Source: CAZGKW01 sp964526295 (GTDB lineage: Bacteria > Planctomycetota > Phycisphaerae > FEN-1346). From it: a DNA stretch of 64,000 bases. The position numbers and the translations under genes are program-made. Position 1 is the stretch's first letter, and each line of letters begins with the position of its first letter. Positions 43,392 through 52,337 of the stretch are shown piece after piece. The stretch is taken from positions 31,468-95,467 of the forward strand of contig CAZGKW010000013.1 of assembly GCA_964526295.1 (NCBI GenBank). The letters are read 5' to 3'. The notes under the pieces are model-generated. The model did no database searches. It had not been told where the DNA came from and worked only from the letters and a program-made list of their open reading frames with translations.

Positions 43392-45224
43392 ATGGCTCCC
43401 ATCGAGTTCCTGCGCAACTTCAAACGCAAGGCCGGGTCCTACCTGCGCCTCTACGGCTGGCTCCTGTGGGACGGGGCCCGGGAGATGAAGTTGCTGGTGG
43501 CGGCGGTGGTGGTGCTGAGCTTTCTGGGCGTGATGGCGCGGGCCAGCACCTACGGAGCGGTCCTGAAGTTCGCCCGGTGCATCGAGACGGGCAAGCCGGC
43601 CCGGCTGGGTCCGATCGTCGTTCCGGTCGGCACGAGCCTCGAGGTTCTGCTGCTGTGGGCGGGCCTCGTGCTCGGCGTCGGGCTCCTCAGCGCGCTGGTG
43701 GTCTACATCGCCCAGGCGTCCGCCCTGCGAGCCGGGCACCGCTTCGAAGTCAAGGCTTCTTCCCGGCTGCTGTCGTTGGTCTCCCGCTCGCCGACCGTGG
43801 CCGCGTCCGGTTTTGGTGATTTGCAGCCCGCGGCGCTGCTTTCGCGCCTGTCGCGGACCGACACCCGCTTCATGCGTCGGGCCTATCAGTTGATGCTGGA
43901 CTCGGTCATCCCGTTCCTCCAGCTTGTGGTGTGGACGGGCGTCCTGATCTACACCGACTGGCTGCTGACGGTCGTGGTAGGCGTAATCGGGGTGTTCTAC
44001 CTGTTCCCGTTCTACCTGGTGCAACGTCAGGCGGCCCAGCACTCGCGGGATTACGAAGCGGCCCTGTACGAATCATCACCCTCGGCCGTTCCGTCGGTGC
44101 TGCAGCGTTTCATTGAGAGCGAATCGCCGCCCGACGCCGAGGAGCGGTGGAAAGAACGCGTTTACGGCGCCGGGCCCACCCGCCGCCGTCTCGACGCCTA
44201 TCGGGGACGACTTCTGGTCCGGGCCAAGAGCGACCTGCTCAACGACGGGTTCTTCGGCCTCTTCCTGGCGGTCATTCTCGTGGTCTTCGGCGTGGCCGTC
44301 CTTCAGGGCAACCGCTACTGGTCGGACTTCGCGACCTACCTGGTGGCCCTGAAGCTGGCCCAGGGCAGTCTGAAGCGGCTGACGGCCAAGGTCTCCAGCA
44401 TGAGCCGCTTCCATCCCCAGATATCGCGGTATCGCCGGTTCCTGCGCCGCCATGCCGAGACGCCGCCGGCGGCCGCGACCGGGAGGGAGCCCGACCTGCC
44501 TTACATCCTGAAGGCAGCAGGAGAAGGGCTCGGCGAGATCGCCGAGCCGGTGACGGTCACGGCCGGCAGCTCGCTGCTGTGTCTGGCGCCGCAGCGCCCC
44601 ACCCGCTATACGCTGGCCGCGGTCGTGCTCCCCCTGCTGGACGGCGCGTACGACGACCCCGAGGAACGTGCGTCGTCGGTGGCACTCCTGGGCCGCGCGG
44701 AGGGGCTGCTGCCCGGAAGCCTTCTTTACAACCTGGTGGGCTCCGATCCGGGCGCCGAAGCGCGAGGGAGCGCCGAGGACATCCTCAGCCAGCTCGGGGT
44801 GCTGGAGTCTCTGACCTCGCTTCCCGAGGGCCTGGAGACGGACGTGTCGGACCCGGCGGTTGCCGACCTCGAAGCCGACCCCTGGTTTGCCGTCGTAGCG
44901 ATGCCTTGTCTCCTCTCCGGCAAGCCGTTTCTTGCGATCGACTGGAGTGCGCTGATGCGAACCAGTCCGGAGTTTCGCCGCCGGCTCTTCGGTCTGCTGG
45001 AGGAGCAGGTCCTGTTTCTTCTGGCCACTCGAGCGCCGGACGAGCCGGAGGACGTGGAGTTGCACGGCTGCGCGGTTGTCGACGAAGCACGGCTCGTGGC
45101 AAGTGGGGGCATGGACTGGTACCGGCGGGCCCGCCCCCAACTCCAGCAGTACCTGGACGCACGCCGCAAAGCCGAGGCCGCCGAGGAGGAAGAGGACCTC
45201 GACCTCCTTCTCGAGGACTCGTAA
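43392..45224 (+). CDS. ABC-exporter-like membrane protein with degenerate ATPase domain
   Basis: This 610-residue protein has an ABC-exporter-type membrane domain of about six helices (~30-330). The C-terminal region still resembles an ABC nucleotide-binding domain (DILSQLGVLESLTSLPEGLE, then PFLAIDWSALM). There is no Walker A GxxGxGK[ST], no LSGGQ signature, and the Walker B Glu of the usual LDEATSALD stretch is replaced (AIDWSAL). It probably does not hydrolyse ATP itself. It ends in an acidic tail. An exporter role would need an active partner; a scaffold or regulatory role is possible. Confidence 0.72.
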   Translation: MAPIEFLRNFKRKAGSYLRLYGWLLWDGAREMKLLVAAVVVLSFLGVMARASTYGAVLKFARCIETGKPARLGPIVVPVGTSLEVLLLWAGLVLGVGLLSALVVYIAQASALRAGHRFEVKASSRLLSLVSRSPTVAASGFGDLQPAALLSRLSRTDTRFMRRAYQLMLDSVIPFLQLVVWTGVLIYTDWLLTVVVGVIGVFYLFPFYLVQRQAAQHSRDYEAALYESSPSAVPSVLQRFIESESPPDAEERWKERVYGAGPTRRRLDAYRGRLLVRAKSDLLNDGFFGLFLAVILVVFGVAVLQGNRYWSDFATYLVALKLAQGSLKRLTAKVSSMSRFHPQISRYRRFLRRHAETPPAAATGREPDLPYILKAAGEGLGEIAEPVTVTAGSSLLCLAPQRPTRYTLAAVVLPLLDGAYDDPEERASSVALLGRAEGLLPGSLLYNLVGSDPGAEARGSAEDILSQLGVLESLTSLPEGLETDVSDPAVADLEADPWFAVVAMPCLLSGKPFLAIDWSALMRTSPEFRRRLFGLLEEQVLFLLATRAPDEPEDVELHGCAVVDEARLVASGGMDWYRRARPQLQQYLDARRKAEAAEEEEDLDLLLEDS

Positions 45225-45328
45225 CCGGAGGCGAAGAAGGCTCCGGGAGGCACTATGCAGACCGGACGACAAGGCGCTGCGACCGAGGGGCCGTCGAGCC
45301 TGATCGGCGCCGGGGCGGACGAGGTGAG

Positions 45329-46675
45329 ATGAACAAAGTCGCCATGGTCGTCCTGAACAACGTCACCCGCGACCCGCGGGTGATGAAGGAGTCCGCCGCG
45401 TTGGCCCGGGCCGGTTACGCGGTTCACGCCGTGGGCCTGGCCGAGGATTCGGAGCGCGACATCCCCGTCGAGGCCGCCGAAGGCGTCACCATCCACCGAT
45501 ACGTCAAGCCGACGGCGTCCTCCCGGCGTTTCACCGGTCGGCACCTGGCGGCCTTGTCGATCGTTGGGCTCCTGGCCGTGGGAGGCGCCGTGACGCTGGC
45601 GGTCGTCTGGGATCAGGAATCGGTCATCCGTGTCGTGAAGGTGGTGATCACATCGCTGGGGACGGGGGGCGCAGCCGTCCTGGCGATCCGGCACCGGCGC
45701 GCCCTGGTCCGGCTGCTTCGGCCGTTCACCGTGGCGTTGCGACTCCGCCGATTCCGGCGTTTTGCCGAGCGGACCTTGGCCGAGATCGACCCGGAGATCG
45801 TCCATTGCCACGACCTGCTGGCCCTTCCGGTCGGCGTCCGCTACGCACGGAAGCGGCCGCGCGTCAAAGTGGTCTACGACAGCCACGAGATCTTCGAGGA
45901 CCAGTCCCTGCTGGCGGCATGGGAGTCGCGGTTCTATCGACGGCTCCAGGCCCGCTATACAGAAGACCTCGACGGCTTCATCACGGTCAACGGTTCGATC
46001 GCCTCGCTGCTGAAAGAGCGGTACCCGAAGCTGCCCGAGCCGACCGTCATCATGAACGCGGCGGAGTACGACGGCGAGAATGTCGCCTACGACGGCTGTC
46101 TGCACGACGCCGCGGGGCTGCCCCCCGAAACGCGGATTCTGCTCTACCACGGGGGCTACGCCAGGTTCCGAGGCCTGATGACGCTGGTTCGCGCCGGGCA
46201 CCATTTGCCCGGAGGGTGGGCGATCGTCCTGATGGGACGCGGCCCGCTGGAGCCGCAGCTCCGCCGGACCGTGGACGAGGAAAACCTCTCCAACGTCTTC
46301 CTGGTCAAGCCGGTGCCCCGGGACGATCTGCTGTACTGGACGGCGGGAGCCGAGGTGGGCGTCATCGCCTACGAGAACGTCAGCCTCAACCACTGGTACT
46401 GCAGCCCCAACAAGCTGTGGGAGTACCCCGCGGCCGGGGTGCCGATCCTGGCCGGCCCGCTGGCGGTCGTGAGGGAGATGGTTGAGGAAAACGGCATCGG
46501 CTGGGTCGTGTCCGACCCGGTGACGTCGCATGCAATCGCCTCACGGATCGAGTCCCTGACGGAAGAGGAAATCGAGCGGAAACGTCGCGCCTGCCTGGAG
46601 TTCATCCAGCGGGACAACTGGGCGGTCTACGAGAAGCGCCTCCTACGGCTGTACCAGGAACTCACGGGCCTGTAG
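45329..46675 (+). CDS. GT4-family glycosyltransferase with membrane hairpin insert
   Basis: This 448-residue GT-B enzyme has N-terminal DPRVMKESAALARAGYAV, a central IVHCHDLLALPVGVRYA, VVYDSHEIFED and a C-terminal donor region (MGRGPLEPQL, SPNKLWEYPAAGVPILA). Unusually, residues ~72-118 of the N-terminal domain hold two hydrophobic helices (AALSIVGLLAVGGAVTLAVV and a second one), which would tether it to the membrane. The ATG at 45329 follows GAGGTGAG. Confidence 0.82.
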   Translation: MNKVAMVVLNNVTRDPRVMKESAALARAGYAVHAVGLAEDSERDIPVEAAEGVTIHRYVKPTASSRRFTGRHLAALSIVGLLAVGGAVTLAVVWDQESVIRVVKVVITSLGTGGAAVLAIRHRRALVRLLRPFTVALRLRRFRRFAERTLAEIDPEIVHCHDLLALPVGVRYARKRPRVKVVYDSHEIFEDQSLLAAWESRFYRRLQARYTEDLDGFITVNGSIASLLKERYPKLPEPTVIMNAAEYDGENVAYDGCLHDAAGLPPETRILLYHGGYARFRGLMTLVRAGHHLPGGWAIVLMGRGPLEPQLRRTVDEENLSNVFLVKPVPRDDLLYWTAGAEVGVIAYENVSLNHWYCSPNKLWEYPAAGVPILAGPLAVVREMVEENGIGWVVSDPVTSHAIASRIESLTEEEIERKRRACLEFIQRDNWAVYEKRLLRLYQELTGL

Positions 46676-46738
46676 GCCGCTGCCGATTTGGGCGGCCATC
46701 ACGAAATGCCCGGCCCGAGACACAAAGAGGAAAACACC

Positions 46739-46954
46739 ATGGCTAAAGCCCGACTCGGTGCGATTCAACGAAGTGATCCTTTACAAGGACGCGCCGATTC
46801 GGCCTGAAGAGAAGATTCGCCGCGGGGCCGCCTCCGTACGTCGAACTCGAAGAATACCTGGAACACGCCCACCACACGGCCTCGCACGGCGGGATCGCGT
46901 GGGTCCACTCGCCCTCGAAAGGGGAGGACGACCCGCGGCGGACGTATTTCGACT
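46739..46954 (+). pseudogene. Small gene disrupted by three +1 frameshifts
   Basis: An ATG with a good site (AAAGAGGAAAACACC) opens a frame that stops after 22 codons. Protein-like composition then moves through the other frames: VRFNEVILYKDAPIRPEEKI (about 46757-46816), PYVELEEYLEHAHHTASHGG (about 46834-46893, continuing IAWVHSPSK) and EDDPRRTYFD ending at a TGA (46952-46954). Each switch skips one base in the same direction (near 46748, 46829 and 46920). Removing three bases would restore a ~70-residue protein. This is either a decayed gene or a stretch with assembly errors. The product is unknown. Confidence 0.5.
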
Positions 46955-47046
46955 GAGCGGTTCGGCCCGCCTCCGGTCACCGGACATCCAGCGCCGGGGG
47001 CGAAACGGGGTGGAGCGCCTTCCCGAGAGAGTTGGGAGAGCATCGG

Positions 47047-49104
47047 ATGCAGGCAAAGCGACTTCTGCTGCCGGTCCTGGCCGGGCTCGCCGTCCTGGGC
47101 GGCGCGGTCTGGGCCATCCGCGAGTTGCACGAGGAGGCAGTGGAACAGAGCCGAGAGGCGGCGTCCAAGGTACCTCGGCTCGACTTGGCCGAGCTCACGC
47201 CAGCGTGGCTGGTCCACCACGTCGAGCTACCCCCGGAGGCCGTGCCAAGCCCACAGACGGCCGAGCCGTCTCCGGACCCCCGGAGCCGGCGGATCGCGGC
47301 CTGGCTTCTCGGCCGACCGCCCATCGCCGGCCTGCCGGTCAAGTTTTGTGGACACCGGCAGGCTCTGGCCAACTACCGAAAGGGCGTGATCCAGTTCCGC
47401 GAATTCCCACCGATCCCTTGGCGAGCACCGGTAGATTGGACGGAGGGCCCGAGCTGGACGTTCCTGGCCGAGCTCCACTCCTGGCGGTACCTGACCCCCG
47501 TAATCAACGAGTACGCCCGGACGGGTGATCCGCAACTCCTGAAGGACGTGGTCGACATCGTGCTGGACTGGTCCCGATCGAACCCCCCGCCCGAAGGCGC
47601 CCATCGCAGGGCTTGGCACGACGGATCCGTGGTCAAGCGGACCGGCGTCCTGCTGATCCTGCTGAACGCCTATCGGCAACAAGGGGCGTCCCCCCGCCTG
47701 CCCGTCCAGGCGCTGATGGCGCTGATCCATCAGCACGCCCGGGCCGTGGCCAGCCCGGAGCGATACATGGGACTGGGCAACCACGGCCTGCGCCAGGACA
47801 TGTCCCTCTACTTCGTGGCCACGGGGGTGCCCGAGTTCAAAGCGTCCCCCGGGTGGAGAAGACTTGCCGAGGAGCGTCTCCGGCGACAGATCCGCGAAGG
47901 ATTCACCGCCGAAGGGGTCTGGCGCGAGCACTCTCCCGGCTACCACGTCTACGTCATGCTGCGGCTGCACGACTTGACCCGTTTCATGCAGGCCCTCGGC
48001 ATCGACGAGCCCGAGTGGCTGCGTCAGCACGTCCTGCGGTCGCAGCACTACCTGGCACACGTGATGACGCCCGAGGGCAACCTGCCGCCGGTCGGCGACA
48101 CCAATCTCAAGCCCCTCCCGGACGCCTATCCGATACGGCTGCCGGCGCTGCGGTATACCGTCACAGGCGGCCGGGAAGGCCGGCCGCCGTCCGAGCGCGT
48201 AGGCTTCTTTCCGGGCGCCGGCGAGGTGACGTTTCGCCGCACCTGGGGCCCCACGCCGGCCGACGTTCGCGACTCGCTCTACCTCCATCTGCACGCCGAC
48301 TCCCCCGGCCGCTTCGGCCATCGCCACGAGGACGCCCTCTCGTTCATCCTCTACGCCCACGGTAACTGGTGGGTAATCGACCCCGGCAAGTACCGGCCTC
48401 GGAAGGACGCCTTCCGCGAGTATGTGGTCGGCCAATGGGCCCACAATACCTACGTTCTGAACGAAAAGCCCGTCCACCCCCGAGTGCCGCTGGACAAGGG
48501 TGTTGGGATAGAGGGAGAGCCTGTGGTCCGCGACGATCTCCTGGCGGTGGCAGCCTTCTCCGGGCGTTTCTCCTCCCCCGCCCAAGCCACGCGGGTCCTG
48601 GCGTACCTGCCGGGGGAAGACACGCTCGTCGTGCTGGACGTTCTGCGGGCCGAGCCCGGCGACCGCTGGACAGGCCACTTCCACGTGGCCCCCGAACTGA
48701 AGACCGAGGTCCGCGGCCACTGCGTGACGGCTTCCGCCGACGACCGGGCCTGGATGCTGGACGTCGCCGACTCCCGGCAGGAGAACGACCGGCTCGAGAT
48801 CGTCCGCGGCAGAGAGGACCCCCTACTCGGTTGGGCCTATCGCAGGGGCCGCGGCAGGCGTCCCCTGTCAACGCTCCAGTACCGGAGATCGGGCCACCGG
48901 CGGGAGGTGGCCACCGTGTTCCGCTGGCGCCGTCCCGACGCCGGTCCCACGGAAGGCATGTCCGTCCTGCGGCAGGGCAACGGGTACCTTGTCCGATGGC
49001 ACGCGGACGGACAGAAGCACGAAATCCGCTTCGATCTGGCGGACGGCCTGCGCGTCACTCAGCGCGAAGCGGGCTTGACGAACCCCGGGCCCTCCGTACC
49101 ATAG
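47047..49104 (+). CDS. Heparinase II/III-family polysaccharide lyase-like protein
   Basis: This 685-residue protein has an N-terminal signal anchor (~5-23), an alpha/alpha toroid domain (~90-400) and a C-terminal beta-sandwich (~430-660) with HRHEDALSFILYAHG, the conserved metal/active region of Hepar_II_III proteins. It would act outside the cytoplasmic membrane on uronic-acid-containing glycans, perhaps trimming or modifying the polymer made here. The ATG at 47047 (GGGAG upstream) is preferred over an in-frame TTG at 47032. Confidence 0.82.
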   Translation: MQAKRLLLPVLAGLAVLGGAVWAIRELHEEAVEQSREAASKVPRLDLAELTPAWLVHHVELPPEAVPSPQTAEPSPDPRSRRIAAWLLGRPPIAGLPVKFCGHRQALANYRKGVIQFREFPPIPWRAPVDWTEGPSWTFLAELHSWRYLTPVINEYARTGDPQLLKDVVDIVLDWSRSNPPPEGAHRRAWHDGSVVKRTGVLLILLNAYRQQGASPRLPVQALMALIHQHARAVASPERYMGLGNHGLRQDMSLYFVATGVPEFKASPGWRRLAEERLRRQIREGFTAEGVWREHSPGYHVYVMLRLHDLTRFMQALGIDEPEWLRQHVLRSQHYLAHVMTPEGNLPPVGDTNLKPLPDAYPIRLPALRYTVTGGREGRPPSERVGFFPGAGEVTFRRTWGPTPADVRDSLYLHLHADSPGRFGHRHEDALSFILYAHGNWWVIDPGKYRPRKDAFREYVVGQWAHNTYVLNEKPVHPRVPLDKGVGIEGEPVVRDDLLAVAAFSGRFSSPAQATRVLAYLPGEDTLVVLDVLRAEPGDRWTGHFHVAPELKTEVRGHCVTASADDRAWMLDVADSRQENDRLEIVRGREDPLLGWAYRRGRGRRPLSTLQYRRSGHRREVATVFRWRRPDAGPTEGMSVLRQGNGYLVRWHADGQKHEIRFDLADGLRVTQREAGLTNPGPSVP

Positions 49105-49176
49105 CGGCGTCTTCCGTCCTCTGCAGTTCGTGTCCGCGCCAACGGCTCGTCCGCCCGAGCGTCCGGGATCGGTGCC

Positions 49177-50079
49177 ATGGCCTATCGCTTCGCGGAGTAT
49201 CTGATGTTACTCGATGCCGTGGCGGAGGCCGGCATACCCACCCGGACCGTCAGGGAGTGGGGGCCGCCCGGCCTCTACATCCTCCACGACGTCCACTCAC
49301 AGATCGAACCGTGCCGCGCGTTTGCCCGGGAGGAGGCACGCCGGGGCGTCCGGACGAGTTTCTTCTTCCTCCCGGAGTCGCGGTACAATCGCGAGTGGTT
49401 CGGGACGAGCCAGATGTTCGATGTCCTGGCCGACCTCCGCGACGCCGGAGCGGAACTGGGCTTTCACATCGACCCGTTCGAACTGGACATCCTGTACGGC
49501 CGTTTCGACTTCCTCTACCGGCCCGTCTATCGCCGCGTCCGGGAGTGGAAGGCATACTTCCACCGGCGGGGTTTCCCGATGGCCGTTGCGAATCTGCACG
49601 GCTCGACGAAGCATCGTCGGTCGGGCATGGTGGCGTCGGACTTCTTCCGAGAGACGCAGCGGGACCGGAACGTGATCCGGGGGTGCGACCCCTCACGCTT
49701 CCATCCTCACTTTGGGCGGTATAGGCTCCGCAGGCTCCCGTTTGACCGAACCGTCGTCCTCTCAATGGTTTACGAGCAGCGGGCACGGCGGCTCACCCAC
49801 CCGGACTACTATCTCAGCGACAACAGCAAACGCATCGTGCTCCACAAGATCGATCCGGAGAGGGAACTCAGCCTCCTCCTGACGGATTTTCACGCCAACG
49901 TGGAGCACCTCCGCCGGACCGGCCGCTACGAGGAGCTCCGGCGTCACGTGGAGCTGGAAGGCGACCTCTGGTCGCTCGATGCGGACCTGATAGCCGAGCT
50001 GGTCCGCCGGATCGACGGTCGCCGCGTCCTGGCCCTGATCCATCCGCAGTGGTTCCACGGGGCCGAAGATGAAGTCTAA
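49177..50079 (+). CDS. Polysaccharide-deacetylase-like protein
   Basis: This 300-residue protein belongs to the same divergent family as 42381 and the C-terminus of 38344: LYILHDVHSQ, TSFFFLPESRY, ELGFHIDPFELD and NLHGSTKHRR. The His-Asp-Val-His motif probably supplies the base and metal ligands. Its 3' end overlaps the next glycosyltransferase by 11 bases. No signal peptide is present. Confidence 0.72.
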   Translation: MAYRFAEYLMLLDAVAEAGIPTRTVREWGPPGLYILHDVHSQIEPCRAFAREEARRGVRTSFFFLPESRYNREWFGTSQMFDVLADLRDAGAELGFHIDPFELDILYGRFDFLYRPVYRRVREWKAYFHRRGFPMAVANLHGSTKHRRSGMVASDFFRETQRDRNVIRGCDPSRFHPHFGRYRLRRLPFDRTVVLSMVYEQRARRLTHPDYYLSDNSKRIVLHKIDPERELSLLLTDFHANVEHLRRTGRYEELRRHVELEGDLWSLDADLIAELVRRIDGRRVLALIHPQWFHGAEDEV

Positions 50080-51226
50080 GCCTCAGAAGACGCGACGCTC
50101 TTCGCGGCGGGCCCGCCGGGTGGCACACGTCTGCGTGGTCCACGCCGCCGGCGACGCCCGCATCTTCCTGAAGGAGTGCCGGACGCTCGCCGCACAGGGG
50201 TACGACGTCCACCTGGTGGCGCCGGAGCCCGGACCCGAGGCGCCGGGCGAGGTCGCGTTTCACCCGGTCCGGCGGGCACGTCCGCGGGTCGCCAGCGTCG
50301 TGGCGAGTCTGGCGGACGCGTTCCGGCAGGTGACCTGCATCCGGCCGGACGTCGTCCACCTGCACGAGCCGGTCCTGCTGCCCCTCGGCCTGATGGCGAA
50401 GGCGGCCGGAGCGGCCACCGTGATCTACGACGCCCACGAGGACGCGCCTCGCCAGGCGCGGTCGGTCGGACGCAATCAGAACCGCCCGGTCTATGGATGG
50501 GCCCTCTCGGTCGCCTACGCCGCCCTGGTGTCCACGGCCCGTTTCTTGGACGGCTTCGTGTGCGCGACGCCGGCCATCGCCGCCCGGTTTCCGGCCGGTC
50601 GGCGGGTGGTGGTCCGCAACTTCCCGCAGCGCCGGGAGTTCGCCTCCGCGGCCCAGGTCCCCTACGCCGACCGCCCGGCCCGGGTGATCTACGCGGGCGG
50701 CATCTCACGGACCCGCGGCATCCGCGAGGTGGTCCTGGCGGCCGAGCGTCTGTCTTCTGCTCTCGGGGCCCGGTTCAGGCTGGCGGGGCGGTTCGCCCCG
50801 GCGGCGCTGCGCCGCGAAGTCGAGGCCCTGCCCGGGTGGGACCGCACGGACTTCCTGGGCTGGTTGAGCCGCGAAGACCTTGCGGCCGAGCTGGGCCGGG
50901 CACGCGTCGGCCTGCTGCCGTTCCATCCCCAGCCGAACCACGTCCGGGCCTTGCCCGCGAAGCTCTTCGAGTACATGGCGGCGGGGCTGCCGGTCGTCGC
51001 GTCGGACTTCCCGCTCTGGCGGCGCCTCGTGGAGGGGCACGGGTGCGGCGTATGTGTCGATCCGCTCGACCCGGAGGCCATCGCCGGGGCGGTCCGGCAT
51101 CTGCTGGAGCAACCGGCCGAGGCCGAAGCCATGGGCAGCCGGGGCAGCGACGCCGTTAAGCACCGATACAACTGGGACCGCGAGGCAGGGCGTCTGCTGG
51201 AGCTGTACCGCCGGCTCGGGGGGTGA
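50069..51226 (+). CDS. GT4-family glycosyltransferase
   Basis: This 385-residue GT-B enzyme has an N-terminal acceptor domain (ARIFLKECRTLAAQGYDVHL, VHLHEPVLLPLGLMA) and a C-terminal donor domain (VIYAGGISRTRGI, LPAKLFEYMAAGLPVVASD). The N-terminus is Arg/Lys-rich. It starts within the end of the deacetylase-like gene and is followed eight bases later by a flippase-like membrane protein. Confidence 0.86.
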   Translation: MKSKPQKTRRSSRRARRVAHVCVVHAAGDARIFLKECRTLAAQGYDVHLVAPEPGPEAPGEVAFHPVRRARPRVASVVASLADAFRQVTCIRPDVVHLHEPVLLPLGLMAKAAGAATVIYDAHEDAPRQARSVGRNQNRPVYGWALSVAYAALVSTARFLDGFVCATPAIAARFPAGRRVVVRNFPQRREFASAAQVPYADRPARVIYAGGISRTRGIREVVLAAERLSSALGARFRLAGRFAPAALRREVEALPGWDRTDFLGWLSREDLAAELGRARVGLLPFHPQPNHVRALPAKLFEYMAAGLPVVASDFPLWRRLVEGHGCGVCVDPLDPEAIAGAVRHLLEQPAEAEAMGSRGSDAVKHRYNWDREAGRLLELYRRLGG

Positions 51227-51233
51227 GCGTCGC

Positions 51234-52232
51234 ATGGGGCTCGCCCCCGGGGCCCGGCCGGGGTGCAGCAAGGCCGTCCGGGAGGTCGGGATGCTCTCGA
51301 GAGCCAGGATGGGCCGCTTTCTTCGCCGCCTTGGCGGAGCGGCCCTCTTCGCCCTGGTCCTCGTGTTCGTCGGACGGGAGTTCGTGCGGCGCCTCGCCGA
51401 CTTCGACTGGCAGGCGGCATCGTTTGCGCCCGGCTACGCGGCCGCGGCGGCGGCGGCCCTGCTGGCGGCCAACGCCCTCCTCGGCGTGCCCTACCGACAC
51501 CTCGTGGCGCGGCTTTCCAGGCGCCTGCCGCTCGCCTTCGTCAGTGCCGTCGCATGGGTCAGCCAGACGGGCAAGTACGTACCCGGCAAGGTGCCGAGCG
51601 TGGCGACGCTGGTATGGCTGCTCTACCGACGGGGCGTGCCGCGGCGGGCGGGCCTGACGGCGGCGGTGATGGTCGCCGCCCTGTGGGTCGGGCTGGCGCT
51701 GATCATGGCGGCGCCGCTGGGCCTGTGGGAGCCGGTCCGGGAGCGGGTGCCGCCGGCGTGGCTATGGGGAGCGGCGGCAGCGGCAGCCGGCCTGGCGGGG
51801 CTGCACCCGAGGGTCCTCGGCCCGGTCGCCAGCGCCGTCCTCAGGCGGCTGGGGCGAGACCCCCTCGGGCCCCTGCCCCGGGTCCGCGACTACGCCCTTC
51901 CGGCCGCCGCCCTCGCCCTGTACCTGGGGCTGAACGGCGTCGCGCTCTGGCTCGTGGCGCGGGCCGTGACGGACGTGCCGGTCGGCCTGCTCGGGCTGTT
52001 CATCGGGGCGACGGCCCTGGCGTACGCGGCGGGGTTCCTGTCGCTGTTCGCCCCGGCCGGGATCGGCGTCCGCGAGGGCGTCCTGCTGCTCGTCCTCGGC
52101 CTCGTCCTGCCGCGGGGGGTCGACGCGGCGGCCGTGACGGCCGTCCGGCTCCTGACGATCCTGGTGGAAGTCGGGCTGGCGGGGGTCGGCCTGGCGCTGC
52201 TTCGACGGGGACGGCCTGACGCCTCGACTTGA
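51234..52232 (+). CDS. LPG-synthase/UPF0104-type polytopic membrane protein
   Basis: This 332-residue protein has about eight hydrophobic helices and the family segments WVSQTGKYVPGKVPSV (a variant of the GxxxPGRxG motif) and LFAPAGIGVREG. Such proteins flip or transfer lipid-linked sugars (AglD/MprF-flippase-like). It ends the polysaccharide locus. The ATG at 51234 follows GGGGGGTGAG. Confidence 0.75.
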   Translation: MGLAPGARPGCSKAVREVGMLSRARMGRFLRRLGGAALFALVLVFVGREFVRRLADFDWQAASFAPGYAAAAAAALLAANALLGVPYRHLVARLSRRLPLAFVSAVAWVSQTGKYVPGKVPSVATLVWLLYRRGVPRRAGLTAAVMVAALWVGLALIMAAPLGLWEPVRERVPPAWLWGAAAAAAGLAGLHPRVLGPVASAVLRRLGRDPLGPLPRVRDYALPAAALALYLGLNGVALWLVARAVTDVPVGLLGLFIGATALAYAAGFLSLFAPAGIGVREGVLLLVLGLVLPRGVDAAAVTAVRLLTILVEVGLAGVGLALLRRGRPDAST

Positions 52233-52337
52233 TGCATTTCCGCCGGGAACCCGCCCGTTCGGCGCGGTTTAACGAAACATCACAGGAGGGATTCGTCCCG
52301 CCAGGTCGTCCGCCCGAACTCGTAGGATGGCAAGACT

